Positions 18,641-28,257 of a DNA stretch of 64,000 nt are shown here, piece after piece (position 1 is the first letter of the stretch; each line of letters begins with the position of its first letter). The translations under genes and the position numbers were made by a program. The stretch comes from JBGSUZ01 sp963677505. Lineage in GTDB: Bacteria > Bacillota > Clostridia > Peptostreptococcales > Acidaminobacteraceae. Below the pieces are notes generated by a model. The model was not told where the DNA came from. It saw nothing but the letters and a program-made list of their open reading frames with translations, and did not search any database. The stretch spans positions 124,001 through 188,000 of the forward strand of contig CAXXWB010000017.1 of the NCBI GenBank assembly GCA_963677505.2, read 5' to 3'.

Positions 18641-19813
18641 ATGTTTGAATTTGATAAGGTCAGAGATCGCAAAAGTGAATTTTCTGCGAAATATGATGAA
18701 CTTGAAATGAAGTTTGGCAGAGACGATCTCTATGCCATGTGGGTTGCCGATATGGACCTTCCCGTTGCCCCACCCATTCTAGATGCTATTGAAGAAAGAG
18801 CTAAGTCGCCTATTTATGGCTATACGACAAGACCAGCTTCTTACTACAACGCTGTTTCTGATTGGTACAAAAAAAGATACGACTTCCAAATGGACCCTAC
18901 ATGGTTGATTCACAGCCCTGGTGTGGTTACCTCTCTCAACATTGCCGTTAGAGAATTCACAAATTCAGGCGACAAAATCATTATTCAACCCCCAGTGTAC
19001 AACCCGTTTTATGACGCAGTTCGACTAAATGGCAGAACTTTAGTTGAAAACCCTTTGCTCTGTATCGATGGCGACTACACAATGAATTTTGACGAGCTTG
19101 AAAAACAAGCTGCCGATGCTAAAATGCTTATCCTATGTAACCCTCACAACCCAGTAGGCAGAGTCTGGACCAAAGATGAACTCAGTCGTGTTGCAAAAAT
19201 ATGCATTAAACATGATGTTCGTGTAATTGCTGATGAAATCCATGGAGACATAGTTTTTAAAGGGAAAAAATACACACCTTTTGCTTCGCTTTCAGAAGCT
19301 GCAAGAGATTTATCCATCACTTGTTTCTCAGCAACAAAACCTTTCAACATTGCGGGTCTGCAGGCTTCAATGATTTACACATCCAATGAAGAAGACAGAA
19401 AAGCCATTGACCAATTCTTTACTATTTTCGATATGAAGCGAAACAATTGCTTCAGTCTAGTAGCCGTAGAAGCCGCCTACAGAGACGGCGAACCATGGCT
19501 AGAAGCAATGATTGAATACGTTGAGAAAAACATGAAGTATATATCTGAATTCTGCGCAGATCGCCTTCCAGAACTTAAACCTAACACGCCAGAAGGCACC
19601 TACTTACAATGGGTAGACTGCACTGCACTTGGTATGACAGACGAAGCTCTTAGCCAGTTCATGATTAATAACGCTAAGATTGCCCTTAACACAGGAACTT
19701 GCTTTGGTCCTTATGGTAGTGGTTTTGTCCGATTAAATGTTGCTTGTCCAAAATCTATGGTCGAAGAGGCAATGCTCAGTCTTGAAAGAGCCATCTGCCA
19801 ACTTAGAGCCTAA
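18641..19813 (+). CDS. patB: PatB/MalY-type PLP-dependent C-S beta-lyase (aminotransferase fold)
   Basis: Fold-type I PLP enzyme of 390 aa. MalY/PatB proteins cleave cystathionine, cysteine or related thioethers to thiol, pyruvate and ammonia. Family marks: MWVADMDLPVAPPILDAIEE near the N-terminus, YGYTTRPASYYNAVSDWYKK, NPHNPVGRVWTKDEL, the PLP-phosphate region ADEIHGDIVF and the PLP lysine in FSATKPFNIAGLQ. Length is normal. AGAGGA precedes the ATG. It lies between ridA and a D-cysteine desulfhydrase-like gene, so the operon seems built for sulfur or beta-substituted amino-acid catabolism. Exact substrate is not readable from sequence. Confidence 0.92.
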   Translation: MFEFDKVRDRKSEFSAKYDELEMKFGRDDLYAMWVADMDLPVAPPILDAIEERAKSPIYGYTTRPASYYNAVSDWYKKRYDFQMDPTWLIHSPGVVTSLNIAVREFTNSGDKIIIQPPVYNPFYDAVRLNGRTLVENPLLCIDGDYTMNFDELEKQAADAKMLILCNPHNPVGRVWTKDELSRVAKICIKHDVRVIADEIHGDIVFKGKKYTPFASLSEAARDLSITCFSATKPFNIAGLQASMIYTSNEEDRKAIDQFFTIFDMKRNNCFSLVAVEAAYRDGEPWLEAMIEYVEKNMKYISEFCADRLPELKPNTPEGTYLQWVDCTALGMTDEALSQFMINNAKIALNTGTCFGPYGSGFVRLNVACPKSMVEEAMLSLERAICQLRA

Positions 19814-19823
19814 AGGAATGAAT

Positions 19824-20831
19824 ATGATGACCCCTATTCAATTGCCAGAAAGAGTCTGGCTTGCCAATCTCCCCACCCCTATACATGAGATGAACAGTCG
19901 CTTCCCGAGTCGCAAGAACGTGAACCTCTACATTAAAAGAGACGACTTTACGGGAAGTGAATGTTCAGGCAATAAAATTAGAAAGCTTGAATATATTTTG
20001 CCAAAGGTACTTAAAGAAAATTGCAATATTTTGATTACCTGCGGTGGTGTCCAGTCCAACCATTGCCGCTCAACGGCAGCTATGGCTGCACGTTTGGGTT
20101 TGCAATGTCATTTGGTCCTTAAAGGTGATATTTCCTCGGAAATTCAGGGTAATTATTTTATGGACCAAATGCTTGGCGCGAAAATTACTTTTATCTCAGA
20201 AGATGAGTATCGCAACAATCGCCAAGAAATAATGTCAGATTTGAAAACTCAATATAGTCTAAATGGACATAATGCTTATGTAATACCTGAAGGCGCTTCT
20301 ACAGGACTGGGTATGTTCGGTTATTTCAATGCTTTTATGGAAATACTCGATCAAGAAAAGGCCTTGGGCATTACCTTCGATCAAATTTGTATTGCCTGCG
20401 GTTCGGCTGGTACTTATGCCGGTTTATATTTAGCCAATGAAATAACAAAAGCTCAAAAGAAAATAATCGGCATAAATATTTACGATAAAGGAAAAGATTT
20501 TGATACACTGATAAAAAACATCGTTCAAGAAGGCCTCAGCTTTACTGAGAACCACGACTTAAATGACCTAATTGACTACAGTCATATTCACATGGTTCAA
20601 GGTTATGTGGAAGGTGGCTACGGGGTTTCAACATTAGAAGAGATTGCATTTATTAAAGCATTTGCCATTAAAGAAGGTATTATTTTAGACCCAGTTTATA
20701 CAGGAAAGGGCATGCACGCCCTCTTTTCAGAAATAGAAAAACCTAACTCGATTTTTGAAGGCAACATTTTGTTTATTCATACGGGAGGCCTTTTTGGAGC
20801 CTTTTCAAAAAACCATGCTTTTGAACTATAA
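19824..20831 (+). CDS. D-cysteine desulfhydrase / ACC deaminase family PLP enzyme
   Basis: Fold-type II PLP enzyme of 335 aa. The lysine that binds PLP is in SECSGNKIRKLEYILP. Other family motifs are LYIKRDDFTG, CGGVQSNHCRSTAAMAARLG and ACGSAGTYAGL. Members release sulfide, ammonia and pyruvate from D-cysteine or deaminate 1-aminocyclopropane-1-carboxylate or 2,3-diaminopropionate. The start at 19824 is preferred because AAAGGA at 19812-19817 is well spaced; ATGs at 19818 and 19827 are alternatives, and a longer frame from 19737 overlaps patB. The gene follows patB by 10 nt. With the symporter downstream it suggests uptake and breakdown of a D- or beta-substituted amino acid. Confidence 0.88.
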   Translation: MMTPIQLPERVWLANLPTPIHEMNSRFPSRKNVNLYIKRDDFTGSECSGNKIRKLEYILPKVLKENCNILITCGGVQSNHCRSTAAMAARLGLQCHLVLKGDISSEIQGNYFMDQMLGAKITFISEDEYRNNRQEIMSDLKTQYSLNGHNAYVIPEGASTGLGMFGYFNAFMEILDQEKALGITFDQICIACGSAGTYAGLYLANEITKAQKKIIGINIYDKGKDFDTLIKNIVQEGLSFTENHDLNDLIDYSHIHMVQGYVEGGYGVSTLEEIAFIKAFAIKEGIILDPVYTGKGMHALFSEIEKPNSIFEGNILFIHTGGLFGAFSKNHAFEL

Positions 20832-20862
20832 GATATGATTACGTATCCATAAGGGGGATCTT

Positions 20863-22422
20863 ATGTACAATATTTTTGAAGCTATTAACCGATTTTTTGA
20901 TTTCATCGTTCCAATTGCAGACTTTTTGTGGGACTTTCCAACTAATTTTGCATGGTATGCCAATATTCCAATTTTAGGGAAATTTACATTTGCCATCATA
21001 CTTCTCGTTGGCTCTGGTATTTATTTCTCTATTAAAACAAGATTTGTTCAGGTAACACATTTTAAAACAGGTCTTAAAATCATGATGACTAAAAAGTCAT
21101 CCGAAATGGGCATCAGTCCTCTCGGTGCTTTTATGCTCAGTTCGGCAACTCGAATTGGTGCAGGGAATATCATGGGAGTTACAGGGGCTATTTCAGTTGG
21201 AGGCCCTGGCGCATTGTTTTGGATGTGGGTGTCTGCATTCTTTGGTATGGCAACCGCATTTGTTGAAGCTGTGTTGGCTCAACTTTACAAAGAAAAAGGT
21301 TCAGGAGAATATGTGGGCGGTTTAGCCTTCTATGGACAGAAAATTCTAGGTAATAAGCGAGGCATCGGCATTATACTCGCAATCATTTTCATCGTCTACG
21401 CTCTATTTAGTGTTCCAGGTCAAATTTTCCATATTTTCACAGCCCTTGGCTCCGTTGCAGATACTATTACAGGAACTACTTTTGAAAGAACTTCTAGCGT
21501 CTACATGACCATAGGTGTTATCTTGTTCTTTGCGGTTTCAGTGACCATCTTCGGCGGTCTAAAGCGTGTTACAAAAGTTGCTGACTATGCTGTACCTGTT
21601 ATGGCAAGTATCTATACCGTTCTCGTATTGATTCTCTTATTGCTCAACATCGGACAAATGCCTTACGTGATTAAAGCAATCTTTGCTGGCGCCTTCACCC
21701 CAGAAGCTGTATTTGGTGGCGGTTTTGGTGTGGCACTTGCCCAAGGGATTAAAAGAGGTCTTATGTCTAACGAAGCTGGTCAAGGAACCATTACCATTGC
21801 TGCAGCCGTTTCTGAGAACGATCATCCTTGCGAGCAAGGCTTTATTCAAGCCATTGGCGTTTTCCTCGACACAATGATCATTTGTAGTTTGACAGGTCTC
21901 CTTATTATTACTGCCCACGTCTGGACTGGAGATGCAGGCGTTGCTTGGGATAGTATTCAGTCTTCTAAAATTACGGTCTTCTTAACCTCTGCAAAATATT
22001 TAGTACCAGGGGTAGCGTTTGATAATATTGTCACAATCATTTTATCTTTATCTTATGCACTATTTGCCTTCACTTCATTAATTGGACTCATCTGTTTTGC
22101 AGAGATTTCAGCCAACCTAATCTCTTTAAACCGATTCTTCATCAACTTTATTCGAGGTATTGGGGCATTCCTACTAGTTCCTTTTGGTATCCTTACGGTT
22201 CTTGCAGGACTTGAGCTGGGTAACCTTTGGTATATTTCTGACTTCGTTAACATCATGGTCGTTTATGCCAATGTTCCAATTCTCCTTGTAGGTGCTAACA
22301 AAGTCTTTAAAGTATTGGATCATTATAAAAAGACCAACGGTGCTCGCTTTATAGCATCGGATATCGGTTTAGAACTTGATTCAGATATTTGGACAGCAGA
22401 AGCCCGCACAGAAAAGTGCTAA
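20863..22422 (+). CDS. Sodium:alanine/glycine symporter (AGCS family)
   Basis: A 519-aa polytopic membrane protein with about ten hydrophobic segments. AGCS marks: RFVQVTHFKTGLKIMM, the conserved GAFMLSSATRIGAGNIMGVT and GPGALFWMWVSAFFGMATAF, then LAQGIKRGLMSNEAGQG. It imports small neutral amino acids with sodium. GGGGGATCTT precedes the ATG. Last gene of the sigma-54 operon and presumably supplies its substrate; D- or L-alanine-like and cysteine-like amino acids fit the enzymes upstream. A strong terminator follows. Confidence 0.94.
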   Translation: MYNIFEAINRFFDFIVPIADFLWDFPTNFAWYANIPILGKFTFAIILLVGSGIYFSIKTRFVQVTHFKTGLKIMMTKKSSEMGISPLGAFMLSSATRIGAGNIMGVTGAISVGGPGALFWMWVSAFFGMATAFVEAVLAQLYKEKGSGEYVGGLAFYGQKILGNKRGIGIILAIIFIVYALFSVPGQIFHIFTALGSVADTITGTTFERTSSVYMTIGVILFFAVSVTIFGGLKRVTKVADYAVPVMASIYTVLVLILLLLNIGQMPYVIKAIFAGAFTPEAVFGGGFGVALAQGIKRGLMSNEAGQGTITIAAAVSENDHPCEQGFIQAIGVFLDTMIICSLTGLLIITAHVWTGDAGVAWDSIQSSKITVFLTSAKYLVPGVAFDNIVTIILSLSYALFAFTSLIGLICFAEISANLISLNRFFINFIRGIGAFLLVPFGILTVLAGLELGNLWYISDFVNIMVVYANVPILLVGANKVFKVLDHYKKTNGARFIASDIGLELDSDIWTAEARTEKC

Positions 22423-22475
22423 GCATTCAGCTTAGTGTATACTAGCGTCACCTAGGGACGATTTTTAGACTAATG

Positions 22476-22513
22476 AAAAACCTGAAGGTCTCACGGAGAA
22501 CTTCAGGTTTTTT
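22476..22513. terminator. Terminator of the sigma-54 operon, also facing the SLH gene
   Basis: AAAAACCTGAAG (22476-22487) pairs with CTTCAGGTTTTTT (22501-22513) around a 13-nt loop and ends in six T. The left A-run serves the leftward SLH-gene transcript. Confidence 0.9.
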
Positions 22514-24679
22514 GATTGTAGATTAGATTTAAAAATTTCCCACCAGTATTTCTCATATAGTCTGAATCAACAGCACAGTTAACCCTAAGCTCCACACTAG
22601 TATCTACGCCATCTCCAGTAGTCCCCGATAAGGTAACCACAGATTCCGTAGTTGTTTCTGCTATTGGGTCAATTCCAGTGTAGGCGCTGTCACTTGGGCA
22701 TACCTTATTGTTTTAGAAACGGATTGAGATTTTCCATATATATTGATTGCTCTAAACACAAATGTATTATCGCCTTCTTTTAACGCCAATGATTTTGAGA
22801 AACGATTGCTACTATCTAAAATAACTTCTTCATCGTTTAAGTAAAGCGTAACCTGTTCTGCTTCGCCTACAATTCTACCAGACACTGTGTATTGGTTGTT
22901 ATCAGAGACTTCCTTCCAACTATCAAATAGGATTTGCGGAGAACCTACTTCAAACATGATGACTCTTGTCTCTTTAGTTTCCTTACCAGCCTTATTTTTT
23001 AATACAAATTCAAATGTATTTGCACCTTCTTGCAATGTATAACTTTTACTCCAATTTTGTATAAAATTACTGTTTTCATTGGAAGCAATGGTATTTCCAT
23101 TAATCAGGAGCTCTGTGCCATAGTTTTTATCAAACATTGTCCCATATATTATAACGTCTTTAGAAGTAACCTCTGTTGGACAATTTGTTATTTCAAGGAC
23201 TGGCCCTCCAACGCTAAAATTAATTTTTTTTGTTTCTTTAAAGACTTTGCCGACTCTATTTTTTAATACAAATTCAAACGTATTTACACCTTCTTGCAAT
23301 GTGTAACTTTTACTCCAACTTAGCAAATCATTACTATACTCATTTGAAACAATCGTACTCCCATTAATCAAGAGTTCTGTACCATAGTTACTATCGAATA
23401 TGGTTCCATATATTGTAATATCTTTAGTGGTAACCTCTGTTGGACAATTTGCTATTTTAAGAACAGGACCATCTACACTAAAATAGATTGTTTTTGTTTC
23501 TTTAGCTTCTTTCCCTGCTTTATTTTTTAGTACAAATTCAAATGTATTTGCACCTTCTTGCAATGTATAACTTTTACTCCAATCTTTTAAATAATCACGG
23601 GACTCATTTGAGGCAACGGTCTTTCCATTAATCAAGAGTTCTGTGCCATAGTTCTTATCAAACATTGTCCCAGATATTGTAATATCTTTAGAAGTAACAC
23701 TCGTTGGGCAATTTGTAATCTTTAACACAGGTTTTCCAATCTCATACTTCGCTTCAATTGTTTTAGATGCAGTTTTTCCTAACTTAGAACCTTGAACGTT
23801 AAAAACCTTGCTATATTCACTTTCAAATTTATAGTTGAAGATACCTTCATATCCGCCTTCACCATTACTTGAAAGTTTAATAGTTTTACCATCTACAGTA
23901 ACTTTTGCGCCTTCTTCCGTTAAAATCATCACAGACACATCCTCAGGATTTTCACCCTTGACGATTGAGACTTCTAATTTGAGTTCTTTATCTATATTGC
24001 TCATCGCTTGCTTTGTCGCTCTATTGATTAAAGTCACTGTTTCTGCTCTTGTAATTCCTTTTTTAGGATAAAAATTTCCATTTTTATATCCATTTATTAA
24101 TTTTCTTTCACTTGCTAAACTCACATATTTCATCAATTGGGGTGAAATATCCTCTGAATCAATAAATCTATCGTTTGCATAATTTGAATCTTCTACATCT
24201 TGATCTGTCAACCCCATCATCTTTACAAGAGCAACTGCGATGTCTTCGCGGGTTGCAGCTTGAGTAGGTTTAAAACTAGGCTTGCCTCCAAAAACATTAC
24301 TGTAGCCAGTCAAAAACTCTTTGCATGTTTCGATGTATGGGTAAGACCACATGTTAGAATTAACATCTGCAAACGTAGGTTCTCCAGGTGTTTTAAGTGG
24401 TGCATTAAATGCTAAAACTAACATTTTTGTAAACTGTTCACGTGTAACAATCCCATTAGGATTAAATTTATCATTTCCTACACCCGTAACGATTCCTTGA
24501 GTTGCAAAATAGTAAATTTCATCCTTGGCCCAAAAATCATCTGGTACATCTGTAAATTTTACATTATCACTACCTTCATAATCTGGGTTGGTGCTTTCAG
24601 CGAACGCTTGCACATTTAAGCTAGCAAATAACATTATGACCATGCAAACAAACCCCACTGCCTTTTTTATTTTTTTCAT
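22503..24679 (-). CDS. S-layer homology protein with 88-aa Ig-like repeats, probable frameshift near 22671
   Basis: Exported wall-binding protein. The signal peptide MKKIKKAVGFVCMVIMLFAS ends near QAFA. Three SLH domains follow (VKFTDVPDDFWAKDEIYYFA; FADVNSNMWSYPYIETCKEF; RFIDSEDISPQLMKYVSLAS), which bind pyruvylated wall polymer. Then come three near-identical 88-aa repeats with ITNCPTSVTSKDITISGT and GTELLINGKTVASNE, and a fourth diverged Ig-like unit. The continuous frame stops at 22661 (672 aa). After a one-base slip near 22671 the reading continues DPIAETTTESVVTLSGTTGD to a stop at 22503, giving about 725 aa; this extension is probable but not proven. GGAGAGG precedes the ATG. Confidence 0.85.
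22950..23741 (-). repeat. Three tandem 264-bp repeats inside the SLH gene
   Basis: The marker AATACAAATTCAAA recurs at 23001, 23265 and (as AGTACAAATTCAAA) 23529, giving an exact 264-bp period (88 codons). Copies differ at scattered third positions but are close enough to recombine and change repeat number. Confidence 0.9.
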
Positions 24680-24924
24680 TTTACGCCACCTCTCCCATTT
24701 AATAGTAGTACTCAGTTTTCACCATATAGCATTCAAAAAAACACTGAAAAAAATTGCTAAATCCTTCAATGCCAACAAAATATAGTGAACACTTTGTGTT
24801 TTTCCTTACTTTTATCATTATTTCTAGTTTCATCCAATTATAAATATACTACATTTTTGTGAATAATAATCTATATGTATCGCTACAACATTGTATTTTA
24901 ATGTAATTTCAAACGGAAATAAAT
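24680..24924. other. AT-rich spacer upstream of the SLH gene
   Basis: About 245 nt with no gene I can support. It holds the leader and promoter region of the leftward SLH gene; no single clear hexamer pair stands out. Confidence 0.4.
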
Positions 24925-24957
24925 AAAAGGATTGAAGCAACTTACTTCAACCCTTTT
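24925..24957 (-). terminator. Terminator of tRNA-Ala
   Basis: On the minus strand AAAAGGGTTGAAG and CTTCAATCCTTTT form a 13-bp stem with one G-U pair, a 7-nt loop and a T-rich tail (TTTTATTTATTT). It lies 11 nt beyond the tRNA 3' end. Confidence 0.8.
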
Positions 24958-24968
24958 CAAAATTCTTA

Positions 24969-25044
24969 TGGTGGAGATGAAGGGACTCGAACCCTCGACA
25001 CCTAGACTGCCAGTCTAGTACTCTCCCAGCTGAGCTACATCCCC
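24969..25044 (-). tRNA. tRNA-Ala (anticodon GGC), CCA encoded
   Basis: A 76-nt cloverleaf: acceptor GGGGATG with CATCTCC including the alanine identity pair G3-U70; D stem GCTC/GAGT; anticodon stem CTAGA/TCTAG with loop CTGGCAG, so the anticodon is GGC; T arm GAGGG-TTCGAGT-CCCTT; discriminator A and encoded CCA. All arms pair. It reads GCC and GCU alanine codons. Confidence 0.96.
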
Positions 25045-25143
25045 AAATATAACATTTAGACTACCGTTTTATCGTAGCATATGAAGTTTAGAAATACAAT
25101 GCTATAATGTAAGAATGATCAGACAGTTTTAAAGGAGGTCAAA

Positions 25144-26206
25144 ATGGGTTTATTTAGAAATCGTTGGGATTCTGAAAATTATCCTTCTCAAGAAGATTAC
25201 TTAGAAGCAAAACGAAATGGTACCCTTGAATAAAAACCGCCAATACGTTAATACACCAACAAGTTCAGAAAGAAAGGCTAATCTTTCAACACCTGCAGCT
25301 CACGTGGCTGACTCAAAAGACCATTCTCTTGAGTCTCAGACAAAAACCATTGAAGCCAAGGTAAGAGCTGCCAATGCAGAAACTAAGGCCGCCGATGCTA
25401 AACGTTATAGAGATACCTCTTCCAAATATGGCGAACCAAAACCGTTTGTCGGTCGTTTGCCAAAAGTTCAAGGAGATAAAAAAAGTTCATTCAAAATAAT
25501 TCTATTTTTGATTGTACTTATTGTTAGTATACTACCCACTTTCAGCAAGTTGTTAGACAGCGCATCCAACGAACTCCATCTTAAAGAGTGGTTTAACGCC
25601 AATAGCAGTCAAGAAACGATTGACCCTACCCTTTCAGAGGAAACTGCTACTACAGCAGCCGTTGATATAACAAGCAACATCACAACCGAACTGGCTGCTG
25701 ACAGCTTTATCATCAGTAACCCAAGCGAAGAAGAAACCTCTGACTATAGCGGTATTGTAGAAAATATTATTACAAAAGACCTGACTAACATTCATTTTGG
25801 TCGAGACGCAAATGAAGTACCTTTCTTAGAACTAAAATTAAATAATGGTAGTCAGTTCCCCCTTACTCTTTCAAAATTTATGAACGAAACAGAATACAGT
25901 ACCTACTTCAACGATGATGGTACATTTTTGGACACTACCCATATCGAGTTCGTTTTTACAGATCTTACTAACGACGGTTTTAAAGAACTCTTAGTTTACT
26001 ACTATACTGACGATGCTTACCCTACTGTAGAGGTTTTCTATAATACAGGTAACGACGTAACACCTTACAAAGCCCTAGACTTCTTCGAAAGTTATACCAA
26101 ACTGAACATTACCAGTGAAGGTATTATACAACGACTTACCGATGAAGGTGGTATTTACGATGAAATCCAAGTCACCTCGGAAGGTGTCTATAAAGTAGAA
26201 AACTAA
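25144..26206 (+). CDS. Membrane-anchored protein of unknown function, probable frameshift near 25231
   Basis: AAAGGAGG precedes an ATG at 25144 reading MGLFRNRWDSENYPSQEDYL to a stop at 25233; a second frame continues LNKNRQYVNTPTSSERKANL to 26206. One extra base near 25230 would fuse them into 353 aa. The second frame has only a poor start at 25217, so one gene is more likely than two. After a charged, low-complexity cytoplasmic stretch of about 100 residues there is one membrane segment (IILFLIVLIVSILPTF), a Thr/Ser/Glu-rich linker and an extracellular domain of about 150 residues (FVFTDLTNDGFKELLVYYYT) resembling a VCBS/FG-GAP-like unit. No family assigned. A -10 TATAAT lies at 25103-25108. 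Confidence 0.65.
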
Positions 26207-26254
26207 AAAAAGCCCTCCCTACCAGAATTAATTTTCTGAAGTAGAGAGGGCTTT
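26207..26254 (+). terminator. Terminator after the membrane-anchored protein gene
   Basis: AAAGCCCTC-CCTAC and GTAGA-GAGGGCTTT pair with one internal mismatch around an 18-nt loop and are followed by a T-rich tract. The A-rich left arm may also end the leftward aminopeptidase transcript. Confidence 0.75.
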
Positions 26255-26273
26255 ATCCTTTTATAAGTTAAAC

Positions 26274-27503
26274 CTAGAATACAAAATTTCCATTTTCAAA
26301 GACAGTTACCTCTGAACCATCTTCTTTAATGCCGACAATGCTCAAATCCGCTGTCCCAATCATAAAGTCTACATGGGTTAAGGAGTCGTTGACGCCAAGC
26401 TTTTTAAGCTCTTCTAGGCTTGCGTCTTTTCCGCCTTCTACATTGACAGGGTATGCCTTTCCAAATGCAAAATGACAAGAAGCATTTTCATCGTACAAAG
26501 TATTGAAGAAGAGAATTTTAAGGTTCGAAATAGGTGAGTCGTAAGGAACCAACGCCACTTCGCCAATATAACGAGCGCCTTCGTCCGTATCCAACAATCC
26601 CTTAAGAACGTCATAACCCTTCTCAGCTGTAAAGTCAACAATCTTGCCGTCTTCAAAAGTCAGGCTAAAATTGTCTATCAAATTGCCGTTGTAGTTCAGA
26701 GGCATTGAGCTGACCACCTTGCCGTAAGAGCCTTTCATAGCAGGTGCTGTAAAAATTTCTTCCGTTGGCATATTGGCTATGAACTCCACCTTTTCAGGGG
26801 TAAATTCTGAACCACCTAACCAAATGTGGTTTTTAACCAATGCTACGCTAAAGTCTGTCCCTATGCTGTTTTTGTATCTTAAAGTCTTGAAATTGTGCTG
26901 ATTGAGAATCTCAATTCTTCTGAGCAAGTTAGCTTTGTGCTGATCCCACGCGGCAACGGGATCTTCTGCGTCTACTCTGACAGATTTAAAAATAGCCTCC
27001 CAAAGTTTGTCCATGGCTTCGTCTGTCGGAATTCCTGGGAAAACTTTCATTGCCCAAGACTCTGTTGGAATAGATGCCACACACCAAGCGTTATAGTTTG
27101 ACATGGTTCGAGATCTGTAGTGAACCAGTGCTGTGCTAGACGCTTTGTTTTGTCTTGCCATGCGTTTTGGGTCAACGTCTTTGAACACTTCTGGATCTGA
27201 CGCCGAAATGCTTAAGAACGCTGTTCCTTGATCTGCGTGATCGTTGTAGAACTGTTTTTGCCACTCTGGGAACTCGTCGAAAATTTCGTCGTTGGCGTGA
27301 AGAAGGGTTTCTCTTGAAATAAGATCATCTCTCCAGTTCATGACGACTTTTCTTGCCCCAACTGCGTAAGCTTCTTTTACAATCACCCTTGCAAAATAAG
27401 CACATTCTACGGGACAGTTGACCATCAAGATTTGGTTTTCCTGAACGTTAAGCCCAGAACGCACCAATAGTCTTGCGTATTTCTCTAGTTGTTTCATTTC
27501 CAT
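26274..27503 (-). CDS. M29-family aminopeptidase (AmpS/PepS type)
   Basis: Cytoplasmic metallo-aminopeptidase of 409 aa, of the family of thermophilic AmpT/AmpS and PepS, which trims N-terminal residues from peptides using two divalent metals. Family regions: LEKYARLLVRSGLNVQENQI at the start, IPTESWAMKVFPG, the metal-ligand segments SEFTPEKVEFIANMPTEEIF and EVALVPYDSPISNLKILFFN, and ASCHFAFGKAYP with THVDFMIGTADLSI. Length matches the family. An upstream GTG at 27512 is in frame, but AGGGG is properly spaced only for the ATG at 27503. It follows rsuA by 30 nt and may belong to the same transcript. Confidence 0.93.
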   Translation of the reverse strand: MEMKQLEKYARLLVRSGLNVQENQILMVNCPVECAYFARVIVKEAYAVGARKVVMNWRDDLISRETLLHANDEIFDEFPEWQKQFYNDHADQGTAFLSISASDPEVFKDVDPKRMARQNKASSTALVHYRSRTMSNYNAWCVASIPTESWAMKVFPGIPTDEAMDKLWEAIFKSVRVDAEDPVAAWDQHKANLLRRIEILNQHNFKTLRYKNSIGTDFSVALVKNHIWLGGSEFTPEKVEFIANMPTEEIFTAPAMKGSYGKVVSSMPLNYNGNLIDNFSLTFEDGKIVDFTAEKGYDVLKGLLDTDEGARYIGEVALVPYDSPISNLKILFFNTLYDENASCHFAFGKAYPVNVEGGKDASLEELKKLGVNDSLTHVDFMIGTADLSIVGIKEDGSEVTVFENGNFVF

Positions 27504-27533
27504 TTTAACCACACCCCTAATGTATTTTTTACC

Positions 27534-28257
27534 CTACTTTGTTTGTAGGGCTTCTAGCTCTTTATCTGTCAACTCTCTATAACTACCGAGAGGTAACGTC
27601 TCATCTAACTTGAGTTGCCCCATTTGAACCCGTTTTAAATAAGTCACTTTTTTGCCAACGATTTCAAACATTCTTTTAACCTGATGAAATTTGCCTTCAT
27701 AAATAGTTAAAAGTATTTTTGAAGTTTCTTCGTTGCTTTCTAAAATGACTAGATCTGCAGGCATTGTCTTGTAATCGTCTAGCATAACGCCCTGTTTAAA
27801 CCGCTCACCATCGGCTTCAGTGACTTTTCCAAGAATATCTGCATAATAGGTCTTCGGAACGTGCTTCTTCGGTGACAGCAAATCATGGGCTGCCTTACCA
27901 TCATTGGTTAAGACCAAAAGGCCTTCTGTATCTTTGTCCAAGCGTCCTACAGGGAATAGTTCGAAAAAGTTATAGTCAGGACCTATCAAATCGACCACTG
28001 TTTCCCCTCTGCCATCTTCCGTTGCAGACAAATAACCTTCAGGTTTGTTCATCATTAAATAGACAAACTCCTTGTAAACCACTTCTATGCTTCTAAACGT
28101 GACCACTTGTGTGTCCTACATCCACTTGCTCACTGCCAGAACGTGCTCTTTCGCCGTCAACCTTTACAGAACCTACACGAATAAGGTCTTTAAGCTCTCT
28201 TCTTGAGGCGATCCCCATATGGCATAACATTTTATCCAGTCTCATTTTTCTTGCCAT
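27534..28257 (-). CDS. rsuA: 16S rRNA pseudouridine synthase (RsuA family), frameshift near 28105
   Basis: Enzyme that makes a single pseudouridine in 16S rRNA. The S4 RNA-binding part starts at 28257: MARKMRLDKMLCHMGIASRR. That frame stops after VDVGHTSGHV; one base fewer near 28105-28108 joins it to VVTFRSIEVVYKEFVYLMMN and the catalytic domain, with the aspartate motif PVGRLDKDTEGLLVLTNDG and the end EGKFHQVKRMFEIVGKKVT. The corrected length is 240 aa, normal for RsuA; the 190-aa frame starting at 28106 lacks the S4 domain only because of the break. Its ATG overlaps the stop of the methyltransferase gene (TAATG), so the two rRNA modification genes are translationally coupled. Confidence 0.9.
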
